A stretch of 64,000 nt of DNA. Origin: Pyxidicoccus parkwaysis. Lineage in GTDB: Bacteria; Myxococcota; Myxococcia; Myxococcales; Myxococcaceae. The DNA lies in assembly GCF_017301735.1 (NCBI RefSeq), contig NZ_CP071090.1:7678001-7742000 (forward strand), given 5' to 3'. The notes under the pieces were generated by a model, which ran no database searches, had not been told where the DNA came from, and saw nothing but the letters and a program-made list of their open reading frames with translations. The translations under genes and the position numbers were made by a program. Position 1 is the stretch's first letter. Each line of letters begins with the position of its first letter. Below, piece after piece: positions 1 to 9,301 of this stretch.

Positions 1-1357
1 CGGACTTCCCGGTGCTGACGGACGTCTTGTAGACGAGCCGCGGCGTGGTGAAGGACGTGAAGACGTAATAGGCCTCGTCCAGGTCCTCCAGACCCACCAG
101 GTTGGACGCGGCGCCCACCCCGGGGAGCTGCACGGTGCGCACCGGCTTGCCGTCCAGCGTGGCCACGCGCACCTCGGTGGCGGCGTCCTTGAGGTACTCC
201 AGCGCCAGGTGCCCGCCGATGACCTTGGTGCTCTGCAGGGCGGCGACCGGGTCCTCGGGGACGATTTCCTTCCACTGGGCGCGCTCGGGCTTCGCCGGGT
301 CCACCACGAAGACGCGCTGGCGCGAGGCGCCCTCGTCCGTGGTGACGTAGAAGCGGTCCTTCCACGCGGTCAGCTCGTACTTCGCGCCGTTGCCCTTCAC
401 GAGCAGGCGGAAGTCCTTCTCGCCCGGCCGCTTCCAGTAGATGTCGTTCTCGCTCCAGCCGCGGATGACGTAGACGAAGAGGTACTTGCCGTCCCGGCTC
501 AAGTCGGACTGGAGGAAGGTGGTGGGGTCACCCGTGCGCGGGTACACCAGCGCGTCCGTCTTCGGGTCCGTGCCCAGCTTGTGGTAGCGGATGGTGGTGT
601 AGCCGGGCCGCGCGTCCACGGGGATGCTCGGGTCCGTGGGCAGCCACTCGTAGTAGAAGCCCTGGTTGTCCGGCGTCCACTTGGGCGAGGCGTACTTGCC
701 GCCCTCAATCACGTCGACCTTGGACCACTCGCCGGTGTCCACGTCCATGACGTGCAGCACGGCCTCGTCCGCGGCGTTGGGCTTCTGCGAGAAGACGACC
801 TTCTTGCCGTCCCACGAGGGCGCCCACATGCCCATGGAGATGGTGCCGTCCTTGCTCCACGTGTTCGGGTCCAGCAGCACCTTCTCCGTGCCGTGCTCGC
901 TGGGCCGCCAGTAGACGATGGACTTCTCCTTGTCCTTGTGGGTGCGGACGAAGAAGAAGCGACCGTTGCGGCGCGACGGCGGGGAGATGGAGTCCGCGTA
1001 GAACAGCTCCTTGAAGCGGCGGGCGAGCGCGTCGCGGCCCGGCATCTTCGCGAGCTCTCCGCGCGCCAGCGCGTCCTGCGCCTTCATCCACGCCTGCACC
1101 TCGGGGGCCTTCTCGTCCTCCAGCCACCGGTACGGGTCCGCCACCTGCACGCCATGCAGCGTGTCCACCTGGGCTTCCGCCCGGGACGCGGGGTAACTCA
1201 TTCGCGAGGACTCCTCCTGGGCCGACGCGGGGATGGCCGGCCTTGTCATTCCCCCGGGTGCCGCGGACGCGGACGCCGGAAGCTCCTCTCGCGCCGCCTC
1301 CTTCTGGCTGGCACACGCGACGAGGGACAGCAACGCGGGGACGAGCAGCTTTCTCAT
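1..1357 (-). CDS. S9A prolyl oligopeptidase-family lipoprotein, N-terminal part (3' end outside window)
   Basis: The product should be a secreted serine peptidase of the prolyl oligopeptidase family that cuts peptides after proline. It starts MRKLLVPALLSLVAC, a lipoprotein signal with the lipobox cysteine at residue 15. A low-complexity linker follows, and from about residue 60 the typical N-terminal segment HGVQVADPYRWLEDE, then beta-propeller blades. The catalytic Ser/Asp/His domain lies beyond the left edge, so activity cannot be judged. The ATG at 1357 was chosen because it begins the signal peptide. Downstream ATGs near MSYP would lose that signal. It is transcribed in the same direction as clpX but separated from it by about 180 bp and a hairpin, so it is probably a separate unit. 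Confidence 0.85.
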   Translation of the reverse strand, partial: MRKLLVPALLSLVACASQKEAAREELPASASAAPGGMTRPAIPASAQEESSRMSYPASRAEAQVDTLHGVQVADPYRWLEDEKAPEVQAWMKAQDALARGELAKMPGRDALARRFKELFYADSISPPSRRNGRFFFVRTHKDKEKSIVYWRPSEHGTEKVLLDPNTWSKDGTISMGMWAPSWDGKKVVFSQKPNAADEAVLHVMDVDTGEWSKVDVIEGGKYASPKWTPDNQGFYYEWLPTDPSIPVDARPGYTTIRYHKLGTDPKTDALVYPRTGDPTTFLQSDLSRDGKYLFVYVIRGWSENDIYWKRPGEKDFRLLVKGNGAKYELTAWKDRFYVTTDEGASRQRVFVVDPAKPERAQWKEIVPEDPVAALQSTKVIGGHLALEYLKDAATEVRVATLDGKPVRTVQLPGVGAASNLVGLEDLDEAYYVFTSFTTPRLVYKTSVSTGKS

Positions 1358-1509
1358 GGGGCTCCAGCACATACAGAAAGGCCCCCGGCCGTCCCACAAA
1401 AAGTGTGGCTGTGCCGTAACCGCACGGCCCCTCTCCAGACACGCGGGGCGCGTCCGAGGGGCCATTCATGGCCGCCCTGACGCGCCCCGTCATGTTTCAT
1501 TCAAACACC

Positions 1510-1529
1510 GGCCCCCAGAGGAGGGGCCC
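1510..1529 (-). terminator. Candidate terminator downstream of clpX
   Basis: On the minus strand GGCCCC pairs with GGGGCC across a short loop, about 11 bases after the clpX stop, followed by GGTGTTTGAA. The T tract is weak, so factor-independent termination is plausible but not certain. Confidence 0.45.
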
Positions 1530-1540
1530 GAAGGTCCGCG

Positions 1541-2821
<1,281 letters not shown>

Positions 2822-2969
2822 GTCATCCCTCGCTGCGCCTGTAAGGCCCCACTCCTGAAGACCGTCCCTACCCCTGCCTCCAGCCCAATCTAGTCAGCCC
2901 CTGTCCGGAACGTCCACGCGCCTTCCAGGTACTTAACAAGGTGAGGCCCATGACGCAGAAAGCAGAAAG

Positions 2970-3004
2970 CCGGAATCGCGGGGATGCATTCCCCACGACT
3001 CCGG
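2970..3004 (-). terminator. Intrinsic terminator after clpP
   Basis: On the minus strand a 15-bp stem (two G-U pairs, one of them in place of A-T) closes a 5-nt loop and is followed by CTTTCTGCTTTCTGC. It stands 35 bp after the clpP stop and should attenuate read-through from tig-clpP into clpX. Confidence 0.75.
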
Positions 3005-3038
3005 CCGCACTCCGAGGCCCGGGGCCTCGGGCACCCGC

Positions 3039-3659
3039 CTACTTCTTCTCTTCCTTGCCCAGCCCCACGACCTTCCGGGGGCTCTGAATCTCGTCGATGA
3101 TGCCGTAGGCCTTCGCCTCGGTGGCGCCCATGAAGTAGTCGCGGTCCGTGTCCTTCTCCACACGTTCAATCGACTGGCCGGTGTGCTTGACGATGAGCTC
3201 GTTGAGCTTGGCCTTCATGCGGAGGATTTCCTTGGCCTGGATTTCGATGTCCGTGGCCTGGCCCCGCACGCCGCCGAGCGGCTGGTGAATCATGATGCGA
3301 CTGGAGGGCAGCGAGTAGCGCTTGCCCTTGGCGCCGGCGAGCAGGAGGACGGCCCCCATGGAGGCCGCCTGCCCCACGCAGATGGTGGACACCGGACACT
3401 TCAGGTACTGCATGGTGTCGTAGATGGCGAGGCCCGCCGTCACGGAGCCACCGGGCGAGTTGACGTAGAGGTTGATGTCCTTGTCCGGGTCCTCGGACTC
3501 GAGGAAGAGCAGCTGGGCGACGATGACGTTGGCCACGTCATCGTCGATTTCAGTGCCCAACATGACGATGCGGTCCTTCAGGAGCCGGCTGTAGATGTCG
3601 TACGAGCGCTCACCGCGGTGAGTCTGCTCGATGACGTAGGGAACGGGCATGAAGGGCAT
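3039..3659 (-). CDS. clpP: ATP-dependent Clp protease proteolytic subunit ClpP
   Basis: Serine peptidase that forms the barrel of the Clp protease and works with ClpX. The 206 residues match the family length. Catalytic Ser100 lies in GQAASMGA and His125 in [10 protein letters not shown], with the acidic partner in the EKDTDRD segment. The NSPGG oxyanion loop is at about residues 67-71. The start [13 protein letters not shown] is the usual N terminus before processing. The gene follows tig with a 41-bp gap in the same direction, the standard bacterial order, so co-transcription with tig is likely. Confidence 0.98.
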   Translation of the reverse strand: MPFMPVPYVIEQTHRGERSYDIYSRLLKDRIVMLGTEIDDDVANVIVAQLLFLESEDPDKDINLYVNSPGGSVTAGLAIYDTMQYLKCPVSTICVGQAASMGAVLLLAGAKGKRYSLPSSRIMIHQPLGGVRGQATDIEIQAKEILRMKAKLNELIVKHTGQSIERVEKDTDRDYFMGATEAKAYGIIDEIQSPRKVVGLGKEEKK

Positions 3660-3700
3660 GTCGACCTCGGTGAGGACCTGCGAAGCTCAGGAGTTGAACC

Positions 3701-4978
3701 TCACGAATACTTCGCCCGACCCCTCAGGAATTCAATCGTCTTTTCCTCACGGAGTCGGAGAGACAACCCGAGCCGCTCGTCCGGGCCCTTGAAGTACTTC
3801 TTCACCGCGGCCACCGGCTGACCCGCCTCGGTGGCGAGCTGCTCGATGCGGGCGTCCACGTCCGCGTCGGAGGCCTGGATGCCCTCCTTCTGGGCGATGG
3901 CCTCGAACAGCAGCGTGCCCTTCACCTCCTGGACGGCCTTCTCGCGCATCTCCTCGCGCAGGCGGTTGAAGTCCAGGTTGAGGCGGCTGGGGTCCACGCC
4001 CGAGCGCTGCAACTGCTGCAGCGCCCCGCGCAGCATGGAGTCCATGGCGCGCTCCACCATGGCGCGCGGCACCTCGAACGCGTTGCGTTCGATGAGGGCC
4101 TTCATGAGGGCCTCGCGCTCCTCGCCCTCCACCTGCTGCTTGCGCGCCTTCCCCATGTCCTCGCGCATCTTGGTCTTCAGCTCGTCGAGCGACTGGGCGA
4201 TGCCGGTGCTCTTGGCGAAGTCGTCGTTGAGCTCGGGGACGATTTCCTTCTGGAGCGACTTCACGGTGATGTGGAAGCGCGCCGTCTTCCCGCGCACCGA
4301 CTCCTCGCGGTAGTCCGCCGGGAAGGCGTAGTCGATGTCCTTGGACTCGCCCACCTTCACGCCCTCCAGGGCGGCAATCTTCGACTCCACCAGCTCACCC
4401 GGCGCCACCTGCACGCCGATGCCGTCCGCCTTGCTGCCGGGGAAGGGCTGGCCGTCCACCGTGGCCTCGAAGTCGATGGTGGCGTTGTCGCCGGCGGCCG
4501 TGGTGTCGCGGTCCGTGACGGGCTCCAGGCGGCCCATGGACTGGCGCATGCGCTCGAGCTGCTCGTTGAGCTGCTCGTCGGTGACGTTGGTGTCGGCCTT
4601 GGCCAGCGGCAGCTCGACGTAGTCCTTCGCCTCGACCTTGGGCTTCACCTCCACCCGCGCCTCGAAGGTGAAGGGGGCGTCCGCCTTGAGGCCGGAGTTG
4701 GTGACCTGGGGATTGGCGACGACGTCGACCTTGTGCTCGCGAATGGCCTCCACGTACGCGGCCTGGACGACGCGCTGGATGACCTCGTCCTCGACCTGAT
4801 CCTTGAAACGCTGCTCGAGGATGCGGCGGGGGACCTTGCCCTGCCGGAAGCCAGGCAGGCGCACCTGCTGGCCGAGCCTGGAGTACGCGCGGTTGAGCTC
4901 TTCCGCCACGCGGGCGTTCTCGACCTCGATGGAGAGCTTCTTCTCGATGGGAGAGAGCTCCTCGACCTGGACCTTCAT
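3701..4978 (-). CDS. tig: Trigger factor, ribosome-associated chaperone
   Basis: Folding helper that binds nascent chains at the ribosome exit tunnel and has FKBP-type prolyl isomerase activity. The N-terminal ribosome-binding loop carries the signature [12 protein letters not shown] at about residues 43-54. The central FKBP-like domain (about 160-245) holds the [18 protein letters not shown] segment. The C-terminal helical chaperone arms run to the end. The 425 residues are typical. It is the first gene of the tig-clpP-clpX group. A promoter-like sequence lies about 70-95 bp upstream. Confidence 0.97.
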   Translation of the reverse strand: MKVQVEELSPIEKKLSIEVENARVAEELNRAYSRLGQQVRLPGFRQGKVPRRILEQRFKDQVEDEVIQRVVQAAYVEAIREHKVDVVANPQVTNSGLKADAPFTFEARVEVKPKVEAKDYVELPLAKADTNVTDEQLNEQLERMRQSMGRLEPVTDRDTTAAGDNATIDFEATVDGQPFPGSKADGIGVQVAPGELVESKIAALEGVKVGESKDIDYAFPADYREESVRGKTARFHITVKSLQKEIVPELNDDFAKSTGIAQSLDELKTKMREDMGKARKQQVEGEEREALMKALIERNAFEVPRAMVERAMDSMLRGALQQLQRSGVDPSRLNLDFNRLREEMREKAVQEVKGTLLFEAIAQKEGIQASDADVDARIEQLATEAGQPVAAVKKYFKGPDERLGLSLRLREEKTIEFLRGRAKYS

Positions 4979-5044
4979 GGGGGGCCTCGCTCGCCGCCGC
5001 CTCGGACATCCGTCCCGAGCGGCGCCGGAAAAGTGGGACGTGCG

Positions 5045-5073
5045 CCTTTAGGGGATAGGCACGAGCGGGTCAA
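5045..5073 (-). promoter_or_regulatory. Candidate sigma70-type promoter for tig
   Basis: Minus-strand TTGACC (5073-5068), 17-bp spacer, then TAAAGG (5050-5045). Position and spacing fit a housekeeping promoter for tig. The -10 box is a poor match. Confidence 0.4.
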
Positions 5074-5080
5074 CGCGAAA

Positions 5081-5162
5081 TGGGCGAGGAGGGACTCGAA
5101 CCCTCACACCTTGCGGTACCAGATCCTAAGTCTGGCGCGTCTACCAGTTTCGCCACCCGCCC
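5081..5162 (-). tRNA. tRNA-Leu (anticodon TAG)
   Basis: The minus strand folds as a type II tRNA: acceptor GGGCGGG/CTCGCCC, anticodon stem CCAGA/TCTGG with loop CTTAGGA (TAG, reads CUA), a variable arm, and T-arm GAGGG-TTCGAGT-CCCTC. The discriminator is A. CCA is not encoded. Confidence 0.95.
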
Positions 5163-5218
5163 AGGGTGCGTCGCGCGCCCGGCCGTCTTACCGCGAAACG
5201 TCGGCTGGACGGCAGAGG

Positions 5219-5258
5219 CCAAAAAGAAACGGGGCCCCTTCATTTCTGAAGGGGCCCC
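5219..5258 (-). terminator. Intrinsic terminator after tRNA-Lys
   Basis: On the minus strand GGGGCCCCTTCA and TGAAGGGGCCCC form a perfect 12-bp stem around GAAA, followed by GTTTCTTTTTGG. It ends the tRNA-Lys transcript 5 bp past the gene and separates it from tRNA-Leu. Confidence 0.9.
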
Positions 5259-5262
5259 GGAG

Positions 5263-5335
5263 TGAGAGCGGAGGGAATCGAACCCACAACCTATGGATTA
5301 AGAGTCCATTGCTCTGCCAATTGAGCTACGCTCCC
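5263..5335 (-). tRNA. tRNA-Lys (anticodon CTT)
   Basis: The minus strand folds as a 73-nt tRNA: acceptor GGGAGCG/CGCTCTC, anticodon stem ATGGA/TCCAT with loop CTCTTAA (CTT, reads AAG), T-arm GTGGG-TTCGATT-CCCTC, discriminator A, no encoded CCA. Confidence 0.95.
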
Positions 5336-5381
5336 GGCACTCCCCCGGTCCGTCGCCAGCGCGACGTCCAGGTGGCGGCGG

Positions 5382-5410
5382 TAACTACAGAAGCCCGACC
5401 GTGCTGTCAA
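5382..5410 (-). promoter_or_regulatory. Candidate promoter for tRNA-Lys
   Basis: Minus-strand TTGACA (5410-5405) is a perfect -35 box. It is followed after 17 bp by TAGTTA (5387-5382) and lies about 47 bp upstream of the tRNA 5' end. Confidence 0.6.
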
Positions 5411-5731
5411 AAAGTATTTTCGGGCCCCCCTTCATTCCCGCACTGCTGATCAGCCGACGCCCGGTGCGGTGAGCGCCTGACGCCGGTCCGCACGCCCGGC
5501 GGCCAGCCCTCGGGACGGCTCGCGGCGCACGTGAAGCAGGTGTCTTCCGCGGATGTTCAACAGGGCCGCGGCACGCTTTTCGTCCCGGCCGCACGAGCAG
5601 TCGTGCGTGAGCCGCACTCCGGGACACGAGGCGCACGAGAAGACTCGTGGGCACTCATGCAGCTCGAAGGCGCGCCGCCGCGGCAACCAGGCGGGCGGAC
5701 GGAGGTCGTCCGCCCTTTTCGCGAAGGACGT
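5411..5731. other. Intergenic stretch, no gene seen
   Basis: Region between the tRNA-Lys promoter and the stand-alone bet gene. Reading frames here lack start/ribosome-site support and look like shadows. It presumably holds the bet promoter, but I see no clear boxes. A GAAGGA ribosome site sits just before the bet ATG. Confidence 0.5.
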
Positions 5732-6850
5732 ATGCAGGAGACGACAGTGACGGAAGCCAACACCAAGGCCGAGGTGGCGCAGGGCACGTGGAGCCGGGAG
5801 CGCGCGGAGCTCGTGCGGCGCACCATCTGCCCCAAGGGCATCAGCGAGGACGAGTTCGCCCTCTTCATCGAGCAGTGCAAGCGCAGTGGCCTGGATCCGC
5901 TGCTCAAGGAAGCCTTCTGCGTGGCGCGCCGGCAGAACGTGGGCAACCGCGAGCGGCCCAACTGGGTGACGAAGTACGAGTTCCAACCGTCCGAGGCCGG
6001 CATGCTCGCCCGCGCGGAGCGCTTCCCGGACTTCAGGGGCATCCAGGCGTCCGCCGTATTCGCCGAGGACGAAATCATCGTGGACCAGGGTAAGGGCGAG
6101 GTGGTGCACCGCTTCAACCCGGCCAAGCGCAAGGGCGCGCTGGTGGGCGCCTGGTCTCGCGTGGTGCGCGACGGGAAGCTGCCCGTCGTCGTATGGCTGG
6201 ACTTCAGCGGCTACGTCCAGCAGACGCCGCTGTGGGCCAAGATTCCCACGACGATGATTGAGAAGTGCGCGCGTGTGGCGGCCCTGCGCAAGGCATACCC
6301 GGAGGCCTTCGGCGGCCTGTACGTGCGCGAGGAGATGCCGGCCGACGACTACGAGCAGCCGCACACGCCCGAGGAGCCCGCCGGCCCCTACGAGGTATTG
6401 GGCGCGAAGCCCGGCCCGGTGAAGGCGTCCTTCCCCACCCTGGCCCCCGCGCCGGTGAAGGAGGACAAGGCGCAGGCGCTCAACGTGGACGTGCCGGTGC
6501 CGCCCGCTCCCGCGGTGGAGGCCGAGCCCGCCGCGAAGAAGAACGGCAGGGTGGCGGCGACGCCCGTCGACGAGCCGGTGGTGAAGGAGCCCGCGGTGGA
6601 GGCGGCCCCGCGTCCCAAGCCGAGCTCCATCGTGGTGGCGTTCGGCCCGTACAAGGGCAAGACGGCCTCCGAGCTCTCCGACGAGGAGCTGAGTGAGACC
6701 ATCGACATGGCCAACGAGAAGCTGATGGAGCAGCCGAAGGCGCGCTGGGCCAAGGCGATGCGGGAGAACCTGGCGGCGCTGGAGGCGGAGACGGAATTGC
6801 GCTGCCGCGTGCCCGGCTCCGAGAAGAACGGCGCGGCCCACGAGGCCTGA
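5732..6850 (+). CDS. bet: Bet/RecT-family single-strand annealing recombinase (chromosomal copy outside the prophage)
   Basis: Predicted ssDNA-annealing protein of the phage Bet/RecT family, 372 residues. The family block runs from about residue 30 (TICPKGISEDEFALFIEQC) through SGLDPLLKEAFCVAR and the RKGALVGAWSRVVRDGK segment to GGLYVREE. A Pro/Ala-rich linker follows. The C-terminal module has VAFGPYKGKTASELSDEE, resembling small FGxxKG domains found on exonuclease-type proteins. The ATG at 5732 was chosen because GAAGGA precedes it. The frame stays open further upstream. The gene lies between host tRNAs, outside the att repeats, yet it is nearly identical in its core to the prophage gene at 12456. 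It is either a remnant of another phage or a domesticated copy. Confidence 0.85.
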   Translation: MQETTVTEANTKAEVAQGTWSRERAELVRRTICPKGISEDEFALFIEQCKRSGLDPLLKEAFCVARRQNVGNRERPNWVTKYEFQPSEAGMLARAERFPDFRGIQASAVFAEDEIIVDQGKGEVVHRFNPAKRKGALVGAWSRVVRDGKLPVVVWLDFSGYVQQTPLWAKIPTTMIEKCARVAALRKAYPEAFGGLYVREEMPADDYEQPHTPEEPAGPYEVLGAKPGPVKASFPTLAPAPVKEDKAQALNVDVPVPPAPAVEAEPAAKKNGRVAATPVDEPVVKEPAVEAAPRPKPSSIVVAFGPYKGKTASELSDEELSETIDMANEKLMEQPKARWAKAMRENLAALEAETELRCRVPGSEKNGAAHEA

Positions 6851-6880
6851 AGTCCGGGCTGCGAGGCCAACGAACAGAAA

Positions 6881-6914
6881 CGCCCCCGTCGCGACTGAGC
6901 GGCGGGGGCGTTTT
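6881..6914 (+). terminator. Intrinsic terminator after bet
   Basis: CGCCCCCGTCGC pairs with GCGGCGGGGGCG (one G-U pair) around GACTGA and is followed by TTTT. It lies 30 bp past the bet stop. Confidence 0.85.
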
Positions 6915-6925
6915 CGCGTGAGGAG

Positions 6926-6999
6926 CGCGCTCGGAGGGACTTGAACCCCCAACCCCTGGGTTCGAAGCCCAGTGCTCTATCCGGTTGAGCTACGAGCGC
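6926..6999 (-). tRNA. tRNA-Arg (anticodon TCG)
   Basis: Minus strand: acceptor GCGCTCG/CGAGCGC, anticodon stem CTGGG/CCCAG with loop CTTCGAA (TCG, reads CGA), T-arm TTGGGGG-TTCAAGT-CCCTCC, discriminator G. It belongs to the minus-strand tRNA group that the prophage has split. Confidence 0.94.
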
Positions 7000-7021
7000 A
7001 ACACAAGCGGGGGTGAAGGAG

Positions 7022-7096
7022 GGCGGCCAACCGGGATCGAACCGGTAACCTCAGGAGTCACAGTCCTGCGCTCTAACCAGTTGAGCTATGGCCGCC
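7022..7096 (-). tRNA. tRNA-His (anticodon GTG)
   Basis: Minus strand: G-1 pairs with C73 as expected for tRNA-His, acceptor GCGGCCA/TGGCCGC, anticodon stem CAGGA/TCCTG with loop CTGTGAC (GTG), T-arm ACCGG-TTCGATC-CCGGT. Before integration it stood about 85 bp downstream of the tRNA-Arg(TCT) used as attB. Confidence 0.94.
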
Positions 7097-7153
7097 GTGA
7101 CAGCGAAACGGCGTTTGAAGCGGCGGCTTCCCTATCGTGGAACCCGTGGCCAT

Positions 7154-8788
7154 TCAAGGCCCAAATGTGACGGCAGGCAGAACGGCGAGCGCCCCAGGCA
7201 GGGCTCGAACCTGCGACCCCCGGCTTAGAAGACCCACGCGTAAGCCGGCAGAATCTGACGCCTTTTCGTAACCATTGGCACTTGTTGGCATATTCGCTTG
7301 TTCTCCGTTTCGACGTTCCCTGTTGTTGGCAGCCGCTGGCACGTTTTCGCCGCTTCCGACTGGAAACTGGCTGGAAGAGGACTCGACCGGTTCGAAGCCC
7401 GCGAAGGCCTCGTCCACCTTGGCTGTCAGGTGCTGGCGACGGACCGCCGTGTAGTGCCGGCGCGTGGTGCGGTCCGTGGTGTGTCCGCCCAAGTCCTGCG
7501 CCGCCTTGAGGTCGCCTGTGCGCTCCACCACGTGGGTGAGGTAACTGGCGCGGAGGTCCTTGAAGAGGTGGAGAGTAGGCACCGGTTCAGCCTTCATCTC
7601 CACGCCGCAGCCAGGGCATGTCCGGGGTGCGGCATCAGGATGCCGAGCCGAGTGTCCGCATCCCCCCTCGCCTCGTGCGGCCCCTCCCCACCGCTCTCCC
7701 CGGACAATCATCCCCACCGTGCGAGGCGACACCCCGAAGCTGCGGGCGAGCTCCGCCTGGGTGGTGCCCTTCGCGGCACGCTTCCGCAGGTCCCGCACTT
7801 GGAGTGCGGTCAGCTTGGACCGGCCGTTGCGCTCACCCGGCGCCCGCGTCTTCCGCGCGACACAGGTGAACTCGTACCCGTCCACGATGCCCGCCCGCAT
7901 GAGGGCGGTCCGGAAGCGGCTGTTGATGTCGTAGTCGGGGCGGCGCTGGCGTCCGTGCTTGTCCGGGAAGGCCCACTCGCTGGTGGCTGATGCCCGGCGG
8001 CGCTCAAGGACGGGCAGCAGGGCCCGCGGAATGGGCACCTCGCGAGCCCGCCCAGTTTTCGTCGTCCGCCGCTTCCCGGAGCGTCGGACGACGAGGTACC
8101 GGTCCTCCAGGAAGACGCTCTCCCACCGAAGAGCGAGCAGCTCTCCCCGCCGGAGCCCGGTGTGGGCCGCAGTGAGAATCATGTCCGCGATGTCCTCGTG
8201 CGAGGCGTGCGACGCCACCGTTTCGGCTTCGGCTAGGTCCAGGACACGGGGCTCGGGCTCCGGCACGTCCGGGTCCCACGCCAGCGACGCCGGATTCTCC
8301 CCGGTGAAGATGCGCGCCTCCTTCTTCGCCCACGTAAAGAAGGCCTGGAGGTGAACACGGAGATGGCGGACCGTCTGGGGCCCGAGCCCGCCGTCCGTCT
8401 TCCCCGGCGCGTCGCGCTCCTCCTCGTCCTCTTCCTCGTTGCGCAGCTTGGAGCGCAACAGGACGCTGATGTCCTCCGGCCGAATCTTGTGGATGGGCCT
8501 GTCTCCCAGGGCGGGAAGGATGTGGTTCCGCCACCGGCCGTCGATGGTGTCGTACGAGGCCAAGCCCTGGATGACGGGGCGGAACTGCTCGAAGGCGTCG
8601 CGCAGCTTGATTTCGACGGGAGGCACCTCCAGCCCCTGGCGAACTCGCCACGCACGCAGCTCCATCTCATTGGCGAGGAGCTCGGCCTGCGCCTTGGTGC
8701 GCGCGGGCGTCACCACCTCACGCTGTGTCCCCTCCTCGTCCTTGTAGATTGCGTACCACTTCTCTCCGTGCCGCCGGGTGAAGGCCAC
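7154..8788 (-). CDS. int: Phage tyrosine integrase, prophage form with host-derived C-terminal end
   Basis: Tyrosine recombinase for integration and excision, 544 residues in this state. The GTG at 8788 was chosen: AAGGAG stands 7-8 bp upstream and overlaps the xis stop. An arm-binding N terminus (about 1-50) and a core-binding domain (about 60-170) come first. In the catalytic part I see Arg213 in HTGLRRGEL, Arg413 in KDLRASYLTH (Lys replaces the usual His), His436 in GGHTT and Tyr446 in RHYTAV. An insert of roughly 95 residues (about 308-404) carries a helix-turn-helix and Cys pairs. Residues 520-535 are encoded by attL and the last nine (VLPAVTFGP) by host DNA. In the circular phage the frame instead continues for 92 other residues. 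Confidence 0.93.
   Translation of the reverse strand: MAFTRRHGEKWYAIYKDEEGTQREVVTPARTKAQAELLANEMELRAWRVRQGLEVPPVEIKLRDAFEQFRPVIQGLASYDTIDGRWRNHILPALGDRPIHKIRPEDISVLLRSKLRNEEEDEEERDAPGKTDGGLGPQTVRHLRVHLQAFFTWAKKEARIFTGENPASLAWDPDVPEPEPRVLDLAEAETVASHASHEDIADMILTAAHTGLRRGELLALRWESVFLEDRYLVVRRSGKRRTTKTGRAREVPIPRALLPVLERRRASATSEWAFPDKHGRQRRPDYDINSRFRTALMRAGIVDGYEFTCVARKTRAPGERNGRSKLTALQVRDLRKRAAKGTTQAELARSFGVSPRTVGMIVRGERWGGAARGEGGCGHSARHPDAAPRTCPGCGVEMKAEPVPTLHLFKDLRASYLTHVVERTGDLKAAQDLGGHTTDRTTRRHYTAVRRQHLTAKVDEAFAGFEPVESSSSQFPVGSGENVPAAANNRERRNGEQANMPTSANGYEKASDSAGLRVGLLSRGSQVRALPGALAVLPAVTFGP
7183..7231 (-). repeat. attL core, displaced 3' half of tRNA-Arg(TCT) inside int
   Basis: This 49-bp block is identical to 59606-59654. 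On the minus strand it begins at the first base of the anticodon loop (CTTCTAA) and runs past the 3' end of the tRNA. Flanking bases differ immediately (7181-7182 AA against 59604-59605 TT, and 7232 A against 59655 G). The block also encodes integrase residues 520-535. Confidence 0.95.
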
Positions 8789-8792
8789 GACG

Positions 8793-9155
8793 TCACTCCT
8801 TCGCCAGCGCGGCAGCGAGAACGGATGCGGACGCGCGCCGACGAGCACGCTTCGGCTTCGTGGGCGTCGCGTCCTGTGCCGTCGCCCACGCCATGACCTG
8901 GGACGGAACGAACATCAGCCCGCCGACGCGCTTCGAGTGCGGCAGCAAGCCGGCCTCGGCCTTCTTGTAGACCCACGACACCGAGCGCCCGAGCGCCGCG
9001 GCAACGTGCTCCTTCAACCACAGGTCCTTCGGGAGCTGGTCCAGCGGTACAGGCGCGCGGCGAGGCTTCTTCCTCGCCGCCGGCCTCGACTCTTCGGCCG
9101 CGCCCAGACTCGACTCCGCATTGTGCTGCCCGTCACCGCGAATGCAGCCGTTCAT
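8793..9155 (-). CDS. xis: Excisionase-like MerR-type helix-turn-helix protein
   Basis: 120-residue protein with a MerR/HTH_17-type domain at about residues 42-92: WLKEHVAAALGRSVSWVYKK, then GGLMFVPSQVMAWA. Such proteins bend DNA and direct the integrase towards excision. The N and C termini are basic and low in complexity. GGAAAG precedes the ATG. The stop lies 4 bp upstream of the int GTG, so the two are translated together. The name excisionase is inferred from fold and position next to int. Confidence 0.75.
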   Translation of the reverse strand: MNGCIRGDGQHNAESSLGAAEESRPAARKKPRRAPVPLDQLPKDLWLKEHVAAALGRSVSWVYKKAEAGLLPHSKRVGGLMFVPSQVMAWATAQDATPTKPKRARRRASASVLAAALAKE

Positions 9156-9301
9156 CTACTTTCCCCACTCGGACGCGTCGCTGAACAAATAACTAGGTTT
9201 GAAATGAGGCACCAACTCTACAGGTCGCCTCAACGTCCGCACGTATCCTGGCCGGAAGCACCAGGCACACCCACGCGCGCATTAGCAACCGGCGCGCCAA
9301 C

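Noticed and set aside
209-1480. Long plus-strand open frame opposite the S9 peptidase gene
   Set aside because: It is a complementary-frame shadow, common at this GC content: Arg/Val/Leu/His-rich, no ribosome site, and the minus frame has clear family motifs.
5450-6952. 500-codon minus-strand frame over bet and the terminator
   Set aside because: It runs through the bet terminator and has shadow composition. The Bet family motifs are on the plus strand.
9156-9301. Short leftward frame starting MRAWVCLVLPARIRAD before xis
   Set aside because: No ribosome site and it ends just before the xis leader. Insufficient support.
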